DNA of 64,000 nucleotides from Siphonodentalium dalli. Taxonomy: Eukaryota; Mollusca; Scaphopoda; Gadilida; Siphonodentaliidae. The stretch lies in NCBI GenBank assembly GCA_032622095.1, contig CP136066.1, positions 187,650,716 through 187,714,715 of the forward strand, written 5' to 3'. Numbering within the stretch: position 1 is the first letter of the stretch; every line of letters starts with the position of its first letter. Made by a program: the position numbers and the translations under genes. Positions 1-12,199 of this stretch are shown here, in pieces. Under the pieces are notes generated by a model that did not search any database, was not told the DNA's origin, and saw only the letters and a list, made by a program, of their open reading frames with translations.

Positions 1-2690
1 CGCGTAATTCCTATGCTATCTCCATTACAAAAAATGGCTGCCAAAATGGCCATCGTTTACTTCAAGATCCAGGGCTTAAAAATGTATTGCATTTTTACAA
101 AGGCTCATATGCATCATTTAGGTTTGTAGCTTGTATAGTATATGCCAAATTATCATACAATTTGTCATCACAAAAAAACTATATATATTTTCAGAATGGC
201 GTCCAATATGGCTATTCAGAAATGTCAGCTTCAAAATATATCTTGATAAAATGTACACATTTGCTGTAATCATATTTCGTACAACTGGATGTATTAGCGT
301 TTATAGCGTAATACCTATGCTATCCCTACTACAAAATGGCTTCCAAAATGGCCACCTTTACTCTAAAATACAGAGCTTAAAATTACATGCATAATTTAGA
401 AAGTTGATTTTGATTAGTTATACTACTTATTTCTTCAAAGAGTTAATATTTCCTTATTCTTATCACAGTTTTAAAAACAATCGACAAAAATGTTCATTGT
501 GTATCATATAAGGAGTTCTTTGTAGGCTATCTCATTGTTACAACATATACGTATTTATATTTGTTTGTAATATCCAATGGAGTATTTCGTAAATAAAGTT
601 GTCAAATGCTATAATATAATATAAACTCTCAATATCAAAGTATTAAACAAACGAAAAAATAGTCACAGAGCCGTCCCATGGGGTAGAATCCCTCTATTAC
701 ATATCTCATACACAATATTACTTTGTTTTAAACCGAGTTGTGTGGAACATCGACATTTTAATATCATTTTAATCAACCGTTCTAGAACAAATTACTTACA
801 CAACCTTTTCTTAAAAGCTGTTTAAAAAATTGTCTACCTAATTCTCAATTATTTTTTGCTAGGTTCGTAGTATTATCATATGGAGCGTAGGTTCGAAAAT
901 GAAATTAGTAAGAAGGCTTTTTTTGGTAGTGGGAATGTGTCAGGGGTAAATTCTGCTATAATTCACTTAATGCTATGTTTTCAAGATGGCGTCCAATATG
1001 GCAACTGAGAACTGTGAGCTTCAAAATACATCTGATAAATTGTATGCCTTAGTTAATATGATCACATAATTATGTGCTTGGCTGTCTTCGCGTTGATAAC
1101 GTATTACCAACGCTGACGTCATTATAAAATGGCAAACATTTACTTCAAAATATACAGCTTCAGAGAAATGTTCGGTATTTTACAAAATAAGACAGAGTGA
1201 TATTTTGTCTTTCTTCTCGAAATGTATGAACAAAACAAGAGATGATATACATTACAAACAACTGAAATGTAGTCAGTTGACGACCACTATACACAAAAAT
1301 AAATTTGATAACTGCCAACTCAGTGTCAGAATTGAAAAATAAATAGTAAATGTGTATCATATAGTGCATAAATATCATAAACACTATAATATCGCATTGA
1401 ATATTCATTTTATTTATTTATATTATGCCGACCTTTCATTACATGAATTAACTGATATTTTTGTTTATTCTATCTAAGACAGCCAAGCGCATAAGTATGT
1501 GATCATATTAACTAAGGCATACAATTTATCAGATATATTTTGAAGCTCACAGTTCTCAGTTGCCATATTGGACGCCATCTTGAAAACATAGCATTAAGTG
1601 AATTATAGCAGAATTTACCCCTGACACATTCCCACTACCAACAAAAAGCCTTCTTACGAATTTCGTTTTCGAACCTACGCTCCATATGATAATACTACGA
1701 ACCTAGCAAACAATAATTGAGAATTAGGTAGACAATTTTTTAAACAGCTTTTAAGAAAAGATTGTGTAAGTAATTTGTTCTAGAACGGTTGATTAAAATG
1801 ATATTAAAATGTCGATGTTCCACACAACTCGGTTTAAAACAAAGTAATATTGTGTATGAGATATGTAATAGAGGGATTCTACCCCATGGGACGGCTCTGT
1901 GACTATTTTTTCGTTTGTTTAATACTTTGATATTGAGAGTTTATATTATATTATAGCATTTGACAACTTTATTTACGAAATACTCCATTGGATATTACAA
2001 ACAAATATAAATACGTATATGTTGTAACAATGAGATAGCCTACCAAGAACTCATTATATGATACACAATGAACATTTTTGTCGATTGTTTTTAAAACTGT
2101 GATAAGAATAAGGAAATATTAACTCTTTGAAGAAATAAGTAGTATAACTAATCAAAATCAACTTTCTAAATTATGCATGTAATTTTAAGCTATGTATTTT
2201 AGAGTAAAGGTGGCCATTTTGGAAGCCATTTTGTAGTAGGGATAGCATGGGTATTACGCTATAAACGCTAATACATCCAGTTGTACGATATATGACTACA
2301 GCAAATGTGTACATTTTATCAAGATATATTTTGAAGCTGATATTTCTGAATAGCCATATTGGACGCCATCTTGAAAATATATATTGTTTTTTGTGATGAC
2401 AAATTGTATGATAATTTGGCATATACTATGCAAACTACAAACCTAAATGATGCATATGAGCCTTTGTAAAAATGCAATACATTTTTAAGCCCTGGATCTT
2501 GAACTAAACGATGGCCATTTTGGCAGCCATTTTTTGTAATGGAGATAGCATAGGAATTACGCTATAAACGCTAATACATCCAGTTGTGTGATATATGACC
2601 ACAGCAAATGTGTACATTTTATCAGGATATATTTTTGAAGCTCACATTTCTGAATAGCCATATTGGATGCCATCTTGAAAACATTTTTTT
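1..2690. mobile_element. Giant inverted repeat (foldback element), cut by the left window edge
   Basis: Bases 1 to about 1085 recur in inverted orientation at about 1477 to 2562, with a spacer near 1086-1476. For example, 661 onward (AGTCACAGAGCCGTCCC) mirrors the block ending at 1904. The arms look nearly identical, with scattered single differences. Each arm also holds diverged direct copies of a unit containing ATGGCGTCCAATATGG (about 195, 984 and their mirrors) and AAAATGGCC (about 45 and 345). The right arm continues with the same repeat to about 2690, so the left arm must extend beyond the window. No transposase was seen. This is a non-autonomous foldback element or an inverted duplication; the superfamily is unknown. 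Confidence 0.85.
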
Positions 2691-3837
2691 TTATGATAAT
2701 TTGGGGTAAAATTTATATATTAGAAACATTGAATACATATGATGTTGTATATTGAAATAGCCCTGCCAACAGATTTAGAGCATATATTCATATTTTTCCA
2801 GTGACAAGATGTATGATTTAACTATCCAAATTATATTGTGCGTTCAAATATGTTAGTAGGTAGATTTCCGTGACGATTTAAAATTGTGCAGATAATGAAC
2901 GGGAACATGCATATAAAACACACATTAACCTAGTCTAACGACATCGAACAGTTTCAGATGTAATGGTGCAACTAACAGTATTAGCTTAATATTATTGTTT
3001 GATTGATTCTGCGAGATAATTGCATACTATTTATAGACATAGCATTGAAAGTATATATTGGTCGTGTGCACATACACAGTTTATATTTGCTTTCATCGTA
3101 TAAATCTGTACATAAATGCGTGATAAATAATTATTCTATCTCAATAGGGCGCCGACTAATTAGTTTTATGCGTGTGTGCAGATGCCAACACAGGCGTTAT
3201 GTTGTATTCATAGGTAAATTAATCAGATATATAATGACCATTCACTGCGTGTTGAAACTTAACGCCTGACACTTCACCCTGCATCAATTGTAAGTTTCAA
3301 AATGAACGACCGGGAATTGTTTCTGTCCGAGCATGTTTACATCTGATGCTAAATTGCGTACGGATTCATCAGCATTTGTTTTTCCAAATCGTGTTGCCAT
3401 TATGATTAAGGGAGAATTATTTGCCATAATCAAGTAAGTGTTATCTTTATTTATTAAACTATACGAGTTGGTATGTAAACAAAACTGTTACAGTATTTTT
3501 TTTTCAAAAATAAAATGGAATGTTAATTTGTAGAAATTAGAGCGCATTTGCTAGATAAATGTAAATATACTGTTACGATATGCTTAGCCACAACGTGTAG
3601 ACAAATAAGATTTTACATAAAAAAAAATTTAAAACTATGATTATTGTTTTTAGTTTGCATGCTTAAAGATAACTTTCCGTAGAATCTGAATTGCAACAAT
3701 GTTTATTTGGATACTGTAATATACTATCTAAAAATTTGTGTGTAATAGTGTAACAGTATCCGTTTTTGATAATTAAGAGTTGCATACAAACAGATAATAC
3801 ACGCTCTTTAACGATAAATTTTCAACCATATTTAAGT
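2691..3837. other. AT-rich stretch, no gene seen
   Basis: The reading frames here are short, with no recognisable domain or plausible splice structure. I see no strong repeat structure. Confidence 0.5.
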
Positions 3838-4130
3838 TAAATTATTAGCGCCCTTTTAAGAATTATGATATGAATAAGACCTATTTATTAACAATTCTAG
3901 GGTAAAATTATTCCAATTTTTTTTTGCTGTGATATTGAAACACTTTTGGTATTCAAATTATAAAATGAAATCTTAGTGCCCTTTTAAGACATCTTGTTTA
4001 TAAATAGTGTGAGATATATAAAATAATAAAATAAAACTTATTGCCATTTTAAGACATCTGGTTTGAACAAAGTATACTGTATCCTAATAATACATAATTC
4101 TATTGCCACTTTAAGACACGTACTTTAAAA
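3838..4130. repeat. Diverged tandem repeat with a GCCCTTTTAAGACAT-like core
   Basis: A core resembling TTAGTGCCCTTTTAAGACAT appears about four times (near 3847, 3976, 4042 and 4101), separated by AT-rich sequence of 60-130 bp. The copies are well diverged, which suggests an old array. Confidence 0.55.
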
Positions 4131-4331
4131 ATCATGTATAATCTCATATTTGTTTTGCTCTGATAAATATACAAACTTGAGTCTAATTTATCGTTTTAAA
4201 TTACATATAACATAGGTTGAATAAGATATGAATTAATTAAAAGTTATCTGAAATCATAATTTAACTAAACTCACCAGGCGTTTTAAATCCGTGACTTTAT
4301 AGGGCATTTAACTCGCTTATATATTATAATT

Positions 4332-4358
4332 GGAATGTTTGGAATGTTTGGAATGTTT
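4332..4358. repeat. Three copies of a 9-bp microsatellite (GGAATGTTT)
   Basis: GGAATGTTT is repeated three times without interruption. The surrounding 4131-4660 shows no gene. Confidence 0.9.
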
Positions 4359-4660
4359 ACCGTAAGGTAAGTTGATCTGCAAATAATTGACTTCACATGT
4401 GTATTTTAAATTACTGGTTTTGTATGGACGGGTCGTTAACGAATGATTTCTTTGAAATATGATCCAAGCTAGGTAGCTTAGTTGAATAAATTAGTCGCCT
4501 TGTACAGATATATGTCAACATGACTTGATTATTCATGTAGGCGGATAAAATGGGAGGGTACATTATGATAGGCATACGAGGACATTTAACATCATGTTTT
4601 TTTTGGTGATGTTATATAGAGAAAGATAGCTCGAATGATTTTTTGGGAGTATAGATAGCT

Positions 4661-5130
4661 TGAGTAAATTAATGTGTTACTGTATATAAACAGAGCTCGA
4701 CATGAATTCTCGACGAATGATAGTAGATTATTTGACTTGGGTAGACTGACATCATGTTGTTGGGACTAAAGATAGAATGAATAAATTAATGTCTTTCTTT
4801 ATATAAACAGATGATTCGCATAGGTCAAATTGAGAGATAGAACTATACTTCGATTGATTATCTATTCTTTAATGGGTAAGTAAGTCTTGTTATGTTAAAC
4901 AGAGGTGGACATGAATTCTCGACGAAGACATGATGTTTTGTGACTATAATGCTATATGTTGGTAGATTATTCGACTTAAAGAAAGATGGCTCGAATGACA
5001 TCATTTGTTGGGACTAAAGATAGAATGTTTTTTCCTTATATAAAGAGATACATTCGCATAGGTAAAATTGAGGCAGAATTATACTTCGATGGATTATCTG
5101 TTCTTTAATAGGTAAGTAACTCTTGTTATG
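4661..5130. repeat. Imperfect local duplication of about 230 bp
   Basis: Blocks recur in the same order: CGACATGAATTCTCGACGAA (about 4688 and 4907), GACTAAAGATAGAATG (about 4766 and 5021), and a block ending TCTTGTTATGTTAAA (about 4887 and 5121). This is a two-copy tandem duplication with indels. No coding potential was seen. Confidence 0.65.
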
Positions 5131-5915
5131 TTAAAACAAAACATTTATTTAACGTTGGTTGTGCGACTTTTGATATGTTTTTGTTTAGTAAAAACATGTT
5201 TTAGTTTAGTTAAAATATTTGGAATATCAGTTGATTGCGTCAACAGTCAAAAAAATTTCACAAATTTAGCACTAAATTGATTAAAGTTTTACATGTATTG
5301 AATTTTCATATTATTTTATTGACATATAAAGTTTGTGCTTGAATTTTGTTGACGAAAACATTAGTGTTTTCCTATGATTATAATATTTTTACATTTTTTG
5401 ATTAAAGACAAAACATTTATTGTCTTTTATGATTATTGTGGTAATAAAAAGGGATTGTTGATGCTTGCGAGCGAAACAGATAAAGTTAACATTGAAATTG
5501 TTTTTTAAAAATTTGGCTTTCAATTGAGATATTTGATTAAGGATTTTCATATTTTGATTTATTTTGAAGCATTATAACATATAACTTCAATTTTGTTGAC
5601 GAAAAAGTTACTTAAATTGTGTTTTAATTGCTTTATCGTGCTTTTACATTTAATATTTCATTAAAAGGAAGATATTTTTTATTTTTTATTTTTCTGAAAT
5701 ATTGAATTTGTGTTGGAATTGAAATACGTTGTCTTGATATAAACCGAAAATAGTTGTTAATTGTTCCAGTTTTCTTTCCTAAAATATTATAGATTACGAA
5801 TTAACGTTGGTGTGATATAAATAACTAATTATTCACAATTTAACATGCTTGATACACATATTTTATATATTCCAACATAAGTTGATTGATTTGAATATAT
5901 TCCCATCATTCATAA
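5131..5915. other. Very AT-rich stretch, no gene seen
   Basis: Long T and A runs, with scattered similar phrases such as TTTTGTTGACGAAAA (about 5345 and 5593), suggest old degenerate repetition. There is no plausible coding sequence. Confidence 0.5.
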
Positions 5916-7252
5916 TGATTAAAGGAACCGATTATGGTTATACATTTCGATTTCTATCACTATGAAATGGTGTTTTTGAAATGTGTTGCCTATTAATCTA
6001 CAGAAGAACGTTCCTAAAAAAAGTTCAATGTGTTTAGACCTGTGGTTTTTACATGCATAGGTTTATTCGCTAACGAATATATCATTGTATCATTCATTAA
6101 CATATATCAATCGTTTAACATCTATAATGAACTTAATAAAACAACTGTTACAATTCACAGGGGAGCTAACTCTGTTCTTTATATTCCAATTAATATTTGT
6201 AGATTTAGTTTTCAACTCTGATATTTTTGATCAACCTAGAAATAGTTTGCCTGAGTATAACCCATAGCCTAGAAGTACATTTTTAAGACCAACCTAGACA
6301 TAATTAGTCTGACTTTAAATAATGATTAATTTTGACACTGTTACAATTCACAGGGGAGCTAACTCTGTTCTTTATATTCCAATTAATATTTGTAGATTTA
6401 GTTTACAACTCTGATATTTTTGATTAACCTAGAAATAGTTTGCCTGAGTTATACCCATAGCCTAGAAGTAGTATTTTAAGACCAACCTAGAAATAATTAG
6501 TCTGACTTTAAATAATGATTAATTTTGACACTGTTACAATTCACAGGGGAGCTAACTCTGTTCTTTATATTCTAATTAATATTTGTAGATTTAGTCAGTA
6601 TATGTTAGGAAATTTTTGAATAACCTAGAAATAGTTTGCCTGAGTATAACCCATACCCTCGAGGTAGTAATTTTATGACCAACCTATAAATAATTAGTCT
6701 GACTTTAAATAATGATTAATTTGACACTGGTACAATTCACAGGGGAGCTAACTCTGTTCTTTATATTCCAATTAATATTTGTAGATTTACTCAGTATATT
6801 TTAGGAAATTTTTGAATAACCTAGAAATAGTTTGTTTGAGTATAACATATAGCCTAGAGGAAGTATTTTAACACTAACCTAGAAATAGTTAGTCTGACTT
6901 TAAATATTGATACATTTTTTGCCAGAAGATATTTCGACGGGAAGACCAGACTGTCCATATCTTTAAAAAGATTGATTTATTATGTTTTTTATATTTGTTT
7001 GTATACTATTATTTATGTATCATTTATATTCATTAAAGGAACTAAGTGTCGGGTTCCACATTTCGATTTCTACGAGACTCTGTAATATCGAGTTTTATGA
7101 GATTGAATCGTGTTTCCTACAAATTTACATGATATGAGAAGAAAATTTCCGCCGCTAACAAATTTTCCATGTGTTTAGCCTTGTCATGTGGTTTTTACAT
7201 GCACTAGGTTATTCACTAGTGAATAATTCATATCATTTAACATCATGTCAGG
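5916..7252. repeat. Larger duplication whose two copies flank the 193-bp array
   Basis: About 5916-6125 and about 7032-7252 share ordered blocks: ATTAAAGGAAC, ACATTTCGATTTCTA, CAATGTGTTTAGAC (or a close variant), GTGGTTTTTACATGCA and a following TATTCGC/ACTAACGAAT-like segment. The tandem array lies between the two copies, so tandem amplification and a larger duplication are layered here. Confidence 0.6.
6143..6915. repeat. 193-bp tandem repeat, four copies
   Basis: CAATTCACAGGGGAGCTAAC begins at 6151, 6344, 6537 and 6733, giving spacings of 193, 193 and 196 bp. Each unit also contains CCTAGAAATAGTTTGCCTGA and a TTAGTCTGACTTTAAATA phrase. Similarity between units is high and indels are few. 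Small reading frames inside it are by-products of the repeat. Confidence 0.9.
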
Positions 7253-7760
7253 ATAACAGTATTATTTCACTAACCTATCATAACTAACCTACTAACTATA
7301 TGCCTAGAAATAGTTACATATCACTACATGTATTTAATCGGGCGTACTAAAATATTGGCTATGCCTTCAAATAGTTACTAGTTAGTCTGACTATAACATC
7401 TGCCTAGAAATAGTTTGCCTGACTATACCATCTGAAATAAACATACATCATTACCTAACATAGAATAGGTCGTATTGTAGCTTGGCTGTGCCTTAAAGTA
7501 GTTATTATTTAGTCTAACTATAACATCTTGAATGTAAAACACCTCATTTTTGATACACCTATATAAATTAATCGGTATTGTAACGTTTAACAATCGTTAA
7601 ATAGTATTTACAAAATCCCGTGGGGGTGGGGATTATAATACGACGACCACACCTATTTAAATTAGTCTGTAATGTAACGTTTAACATTCGATAAATACTA
7701 TTTATGAAATCCCGTGGGGTGGGGATCAGACGACGACCACACCCAAATTCTCATTAATAT
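7253..7760. repeat. Degenerate CCTAGAAATAGTT repeats and a ~95-bp tandem duplication
   Basis: CCTAGAAATAGTT-like phrases continue from the 193-bp array. Then a block with TAACGTTTAACA, AAATCCCGTGGGG and ACGACGACCACACC is present twice (starting about 7581 and 7675). No gene. Confidence 0.65.
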
Positions 7761-7822
7761 ATATATAATTATTGCCTCTACTTTATACTACTACTGTCCA
7801 ATGTTTTGATACGACACGAGTG

Positions 7823-7930
7823 TGTTAATGGATGTATTGATACGGCACGAAAGTTAGCGCAGAAAATTACGTAGTTTCGAGTTCCATCATTCCGCCATGG
7901 CGCAAGTGTCGTATCAACAAACCATTAACA
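7823..7930. repeat. Short inverted repeat (possible MITE)
   Basis: The left arm at 7823-7847 (TGTTAATGGATG...TTGATACGGCAC) is inverted at 7906-7930 (GTGTCGTATCAACAAACC...TTAACA) with a few mismatches. The spacer is about 58 bp. GATACGACACGAG also occurs just outside on the left, so the element may be larger. Confidence 0.55.
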
Positions 7931-8313
7931 TACATGTCGTTCTGTGTTTATTACAAGCCACCGGTCCTAAAATATGTGCATTTAAAACAGACTTTAAATG
8001 TTTAGTCAGGCACATACAGGGCTTGTTTTGTCATGCATGTCTGGTGATGATTTTGTTTTACAGTTCCGGTTTCTAGGTTGAAAGGGACGTCATTTACGTC
8101 GTCTGACGTCAATGGGGTGCGTATGGAACACGTGTGGCACACGGGGGTGTAAATACAACACCTCAAGAACCATTGTAATTCTAGGAATAAGCCTGTAATA
8201 ATTAAAAACAAAACATTCGTGTGTGCATTTGAAAGAGTGTACGGATGCCGACATACCATGTCGAGACAGACATCTCATCTCGTTCTAGCTTATGTCTACA
8301 CGTTTATTTACAG
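7931..8313. other. Presumed intron upstream of the lectin exon; no partner exon recognised
   Basis: If the lectin exon belongs to an intact gene, this is intron. I looked for a signal-peptide exon or the first half of a C-type lectin domain and recognised neither. The segment ends in a pyrimidine-containing tract and CAG at 8311-8313. Confidence 0.35.
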
Positions 8314-8561
8314 GTGTCCTGGAAACGAACTCAGCCGGGTCGTATTGGGTCGGGGCGAATGACATTCTGGCGGAAACTTACTGGAGGAATCCAGACAGCT
8401 CTCCAGTTAGTCTCAGTTCGAGCATATGGCAAACCAACGAACCGAGTGGAGATGGAGACTGTGGGGTACTGTTCTCCAGCCCGACATACCCGACATTCAA
8501 GGTGGCCGATTCCAGTTGCCAAAATCTCAAGAAGCACATCTGCGTTTACGCTATGAATTGA
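8314..8561 (+). CDS. Terminal exon of a C-type lectin-domain protein (partial)
   Basis: The open frame encodes the second half of a C-type lectin fold. It begins near VLETNSAGSYWVGAND, which matches the family's WxG strand. It continues with PVSLSSSIWQTNEPSGDGDC and ends SSCQNLKKHICVYAMN before a TGA at 8559-8561. The spaced cysteines (GDC, SSC, HIC) and the W are as expected of the family. An acceptor (TTTATTTACAG, AG at 8312-8313) precedes the exon and implies a phase-1 intron. The EPN-type calcium and sugar motif reads EPS, and the WND motif reads KVAD, so canonical calcium-dependent mannose binding is doubtful. Such proteins are usually secreted and act in recognition or immunity, but no signal-peptide exon was found here. 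It could be the last exon of a gene starting upstream or an orphan duplicated exon. Confidence 0.75.
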
Positions 8562-8606
8562 GTTCAGGGACATGGGGTGGCGGGTAGGGGTGGGGTGTGT
8601 GCTAAA

Positions 8607-8612
8607 AATAAA
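8607..8612 (+). promoter_or_regulatory. Poly(A) signal AATAAA after the lectin exon
   Basis: A canonical AATAAA sits 45 bp after the lectin stop codon, consistent with a very short 3' UTR. The motif is common in AT-rich DNA, so it is only supportive. Confidence 0.45.
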
Positions 8613-9175
8613 ATTTCAGTTGTAAATTTCATATGTGACACAGCATCAGTTGGAAATTTCAAACAAAGGTTGAAATTGGCTCTGAATTTCCCACCATTAC
8701 TTAGTGTGAAATATGTTGTTTTTAGTCCAAAAGTCATATATGTATTTTGCAAATTGAACACCATCTCTCCCATGCAAATGAGACCAGCTAACCACGTCAC
8801 TGAAGTATATTATATACTGACATGGGACGTGGCTAGATTATACGTCTTTGTGGTGGCTATCAATTCACGATGATGAGTGTGGGCCACGCTCAATCCATAG
8901 TAAATATATATATAGCTGATTTGAGGAACTCTTGTTGGAGGGAGAATAAAATTTTCTTTTTTGTATGTTTACCCATACCATAGTATGGTAAACATAATGT
9001 CGACGTCCGGATTGACCACTCGTCGTGCGTCCAGCCGTCCGTCCGTCCGTTAGCACTAACCAGAGAGTACTTGTGGGGTGCGATGAATTTAACATGAATT
9101 TAACATGCTTTTCTTCTAATTGTTTTATTTACAAACCATCTCCGTTATTTCGTTAATATAATATTTCTCAGAATC
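8613..9175. other. No gene; low-complexity GTCCGTCCGT segment
   Basis: Holds a palindromic phrase near 8970 (CCATACCATAGTATGG) and a CGTCCGTCCGTCCGT-type simple stretch near 9037, of the kind found at the ends of mollusc repeat elements. Confidence 0.45.
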
Positions 9176-9360
9176 GCTCTTTAAAAATACGCTCTTTAAA
9201 AATACGCTATTTAAAAATACGCTCTTTAAAAAATCGTCAGTTGTGGGTTGCACCCCACAATTTACTCAAACAATATTAAAAAATACGCTCTTTAAAAAAT
9301 CGTCAGTTGTGGGTTGCACCCCACAATTTACTCAAACAAAAGATCGCACCCCACAAGTAT
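9176..9360. repeat. Short tandem repeats: ACGCTCTTTAAAAAT units and a ~65-bp duplication
   Basis: TACGCTCTTTAAAAA-like units occur about four times in succession. A longer block with GTCAGTTGTGGGTTGCACCC is present twice (about 9236 and 9301). Confidence 0.75.
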
Positions 9361-11200
9361 TCATGGGTATGTGCAGTCACCCCACAAGTATACTTTGGCC
9401 AGTACGTCCATCCGTCTGCCTGTCTGTCCGTAGACACTTTACGCATGGTGCGATAACTCAAATATTTTCTATCCGATCGGAACCAAATTTTGTATATGAG
9501 TTTCTCAGACCAAAATACAGATCGAATTCAAATATGGGTTTGATCCGATGTTTTTTTTTACGGAGTTATGGCCCTTTTTCAACTTCGAATTCACGCATGC
9601 TGTCATAACTCAAACAATTTGGTATGCGAGTTTCAAAGCCCAAAATACAGATCGAGTTCGAATATGGGTTTGAGCAGATTTATTTTAAAGGAGTTATGAC
9701 CCATTTTTCGAGAGAGAAAAAATCCGATGCTATAACCGAAGTATTTTTTCTCCGATTGTGTTCATATTTGATATATATGTTTATGATGTCACGCCCCTCA
9801 TCTGTATATTTTTTGGTATTGATTGGTTGATCGGTTTAGAAAATAATTAACCCTTTACACACATGCTATCCAATGCAATAAGTTGAACATATTTCTTCTG
9901 ATCTCCCTCATATTTCTTACCTAGGTTTTTCTTAGCACGTTCTTCGTCTGTATGGTTTTTGGTATTGTTTAATTAACCCTTTTCACTCTTATGTTTACTT
10001 AGAATTCACCCAAGCTGCTATGACTCAAAACATTTTTCATCTGATCAACACCAAAAATGGTATATGAATTTATCACCCCTAAATACAGATCGAGTACGAA
10101 TATGGGTTTGATCCGATATATTTTAACAGAGTTATGACCCTTTATACTTCAAGTAATTACTGCTGGGAATTTTAAGACAACATATCTAACAGACCATGTG
10201 TGTTATTGAAATGAGTTAATTATCACTATGGACATTAGATATCATGACATGCTATAAAGCCTGATAGTGGTACCACTGGCTGGTAGGATTTGTTTATCAT
10301 AATGTCAAATTGATTGATGACTATCTGGTGGAGTTCTGTTTTCTGTGAAATATTAAGTTAACCCCTTTGCTGAAACATGTTCATTACATTAGTTAATGTA
10401 TACACTATAGGACACCTATTCTAAAATATTAAATTTGAATAGTCCATTGTTACTTTGTAGGGATGTTTTACAGACATTGTTGTTTACAGACACTGTTGTC
10501 TTATCTTAGACAAAAATTAATCCACACATTCCTTAGTTCCATGATATGTCATTGAAAATGATTAACCCTCTCCACACATCATATGGTTTTGATGCTTTTC
10601 ATTTGATCATTCTCCTATATTATGTCCAGGTTGATGGTGATCCACTTTTGATTTGCATGGATTTGGGATTAAAATTAAACCATTCCATAGACACATATTA
10701 TGCTATAGACAGATATAATATTATCCCTTTCACTTTGATCCAGGTTCCGTAAGGGTTTCAATAAATCACCAATTGAATATTCATCATTAGAGGAAATGTC
10801 TTATTTTTAAATTCCCTCAATTGCATTTGGGCTCCAGGGTAATATTAATGGTGCTGGTATTCTTGAGACTGACTTATTGTATGGGTTTTTAAATCCAATG
10901 ACATGCTTTGTATAGACTATTTTGTGTTTATCAGTTCATTAGCTTGGGTAAGATTAACCCCATACTATATGATTAGATAACTCAAATATTTCAATTGATT
11001 ATGTTTATACATGTAGTTCTTGGCATAGTTGACGAGAACACACCCCTAACCTGCATAGTGAGGGTCATTTGGTTTATTTGCTTAAAAATATTAACATCCT
11101 CCACCAATCCTGTTGGCACAATGTGATAAGTAAATATTTTTCACACGATCACTATATTAAGTGTGAATTGTTGAAACTTTAGCACTCATGAAAAGATTGA
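9361..11200. repeat. Degenerate tandem array of a dispersed repeat
   Basis: Repeated blocks share a plan: TTAACCCTTT or ACTTT with CACRCATGCTAT, then AACTCAAATATTTTTC, TCTGATC, then CCAAAATACAGATCGA with AATATGGGTTTGA and GAGTTATGACCC. Clear units are near 9430, 9600 and 10000. Fainter ones are near 9850, 10560, 10950 and 11090. This is an ageing array of a non-coding unit of roughly 150-200 bp. No transposase or gene was seen. Confidence 0.6.
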
Positions 11201-11845
11201 TGTAAGGATTTATAAAAATAGCTGATCGCTATCGCCATGGTATGGGTTAAACATCTGCCGATCGTGATCGGCCGCTCGTTAGGTTATGTGGACGAAGGAT
11301 CAATCAATTAGAAATAGGTTAGATATGTTAACCAATCAAAAACGACATTCTGAGCGGGCAACCTCGTGTGCCAAGATCTTGTCGTTTGCCACCATACGTG
11401 TTTTCACAATAAGGTTATACCTGGAAACGTGATAAACTTTAGACATGATGTCCTGTATTACCTCTTCGAAAAAGTTACGTGCGTATATGTTGTATACGGT
11501 ATACACATGTTTGTATAACTACAAGAGAGGAATTCTGTTTTGTATTTTTCATCATTCATGCACATACTTATGGTCGGTGAAACTGACAATAGTCACTTTT
11601 TGATCGCGTTGCTATGGTTTCAATGTCCATATACTCCATAACCATAATCCGCGCCATCTCATTTAGAACTCGATGACTATCCTCAAAGCAGGACTTTCTA
11701 CAGTTCTATGAACAATGCGCGAAGTGGGACGATCTCTCATCCAAAGGGCAAACATTCGCTACTCTGGTGCTCGCTTCCTGTAAACTTACATATAAGGTGC
11801 GTGAGTAAGGTGAGAGATGACCCAAGTTGGTGCACAGTTTTCAAG
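11201..11845. other. No gene or clear repeat seen
   Basis: Unique-looking AT-rich DNA with short, unconvincing frames. Confidence 0.4.
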
Positions 11846-12016
11846 CAAATGTATCAAATAAATGTTATATTATATGTATGATTTTCCCGTATACTCATTT
11901 AAGTTATTGTACACCATGCAGTCAGGTAGTGGCTTGAGTTTACGTCCCGTATCAATATAATTGTTTGAACGATTATGTGCACTATCCGCGAATTTGATTA
12001 CGCCTTGTAAATGGAA
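11846..12016. repeat. Truncated interior of the AAAGGGNTACTGTA element family
   Basis: This segment (GTGGCTTGAGTTTACG, CCCGTATCAATATAAT, AATTTGATTACGCCTTGTA) matches the interior of the elements at 13024-13566 and, inverted, 51935-52497. It lacks both terminal repeats. Confidence 0.6.
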
Positions 12017-12063
12017 ATTCTTTAAATAAATTGATGGCCGAAAGAAAATAACAATTTGAAAAA

Positions 12064-12150
12064 TAACCATCCTCCCCTTTCTCAATCCAATGTACCACCC
12101 TCCCCTTTCTCAAGTCAATGTACCAACCTCCTCTTTCTCAAGCCAATGTT
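12064..12150. repeat. 31-bp tandem repeat, three copies
   Basis: CCTCCCCTTTCTCAA followed by an AATGTACCA-like tail is repeated three times. Confidence 0.85.
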
Positions 12151-12199
12151 CGCTTACCAGCGATTTGAGCCTAAAGAAATTTACAATTTAAAAAAACTT

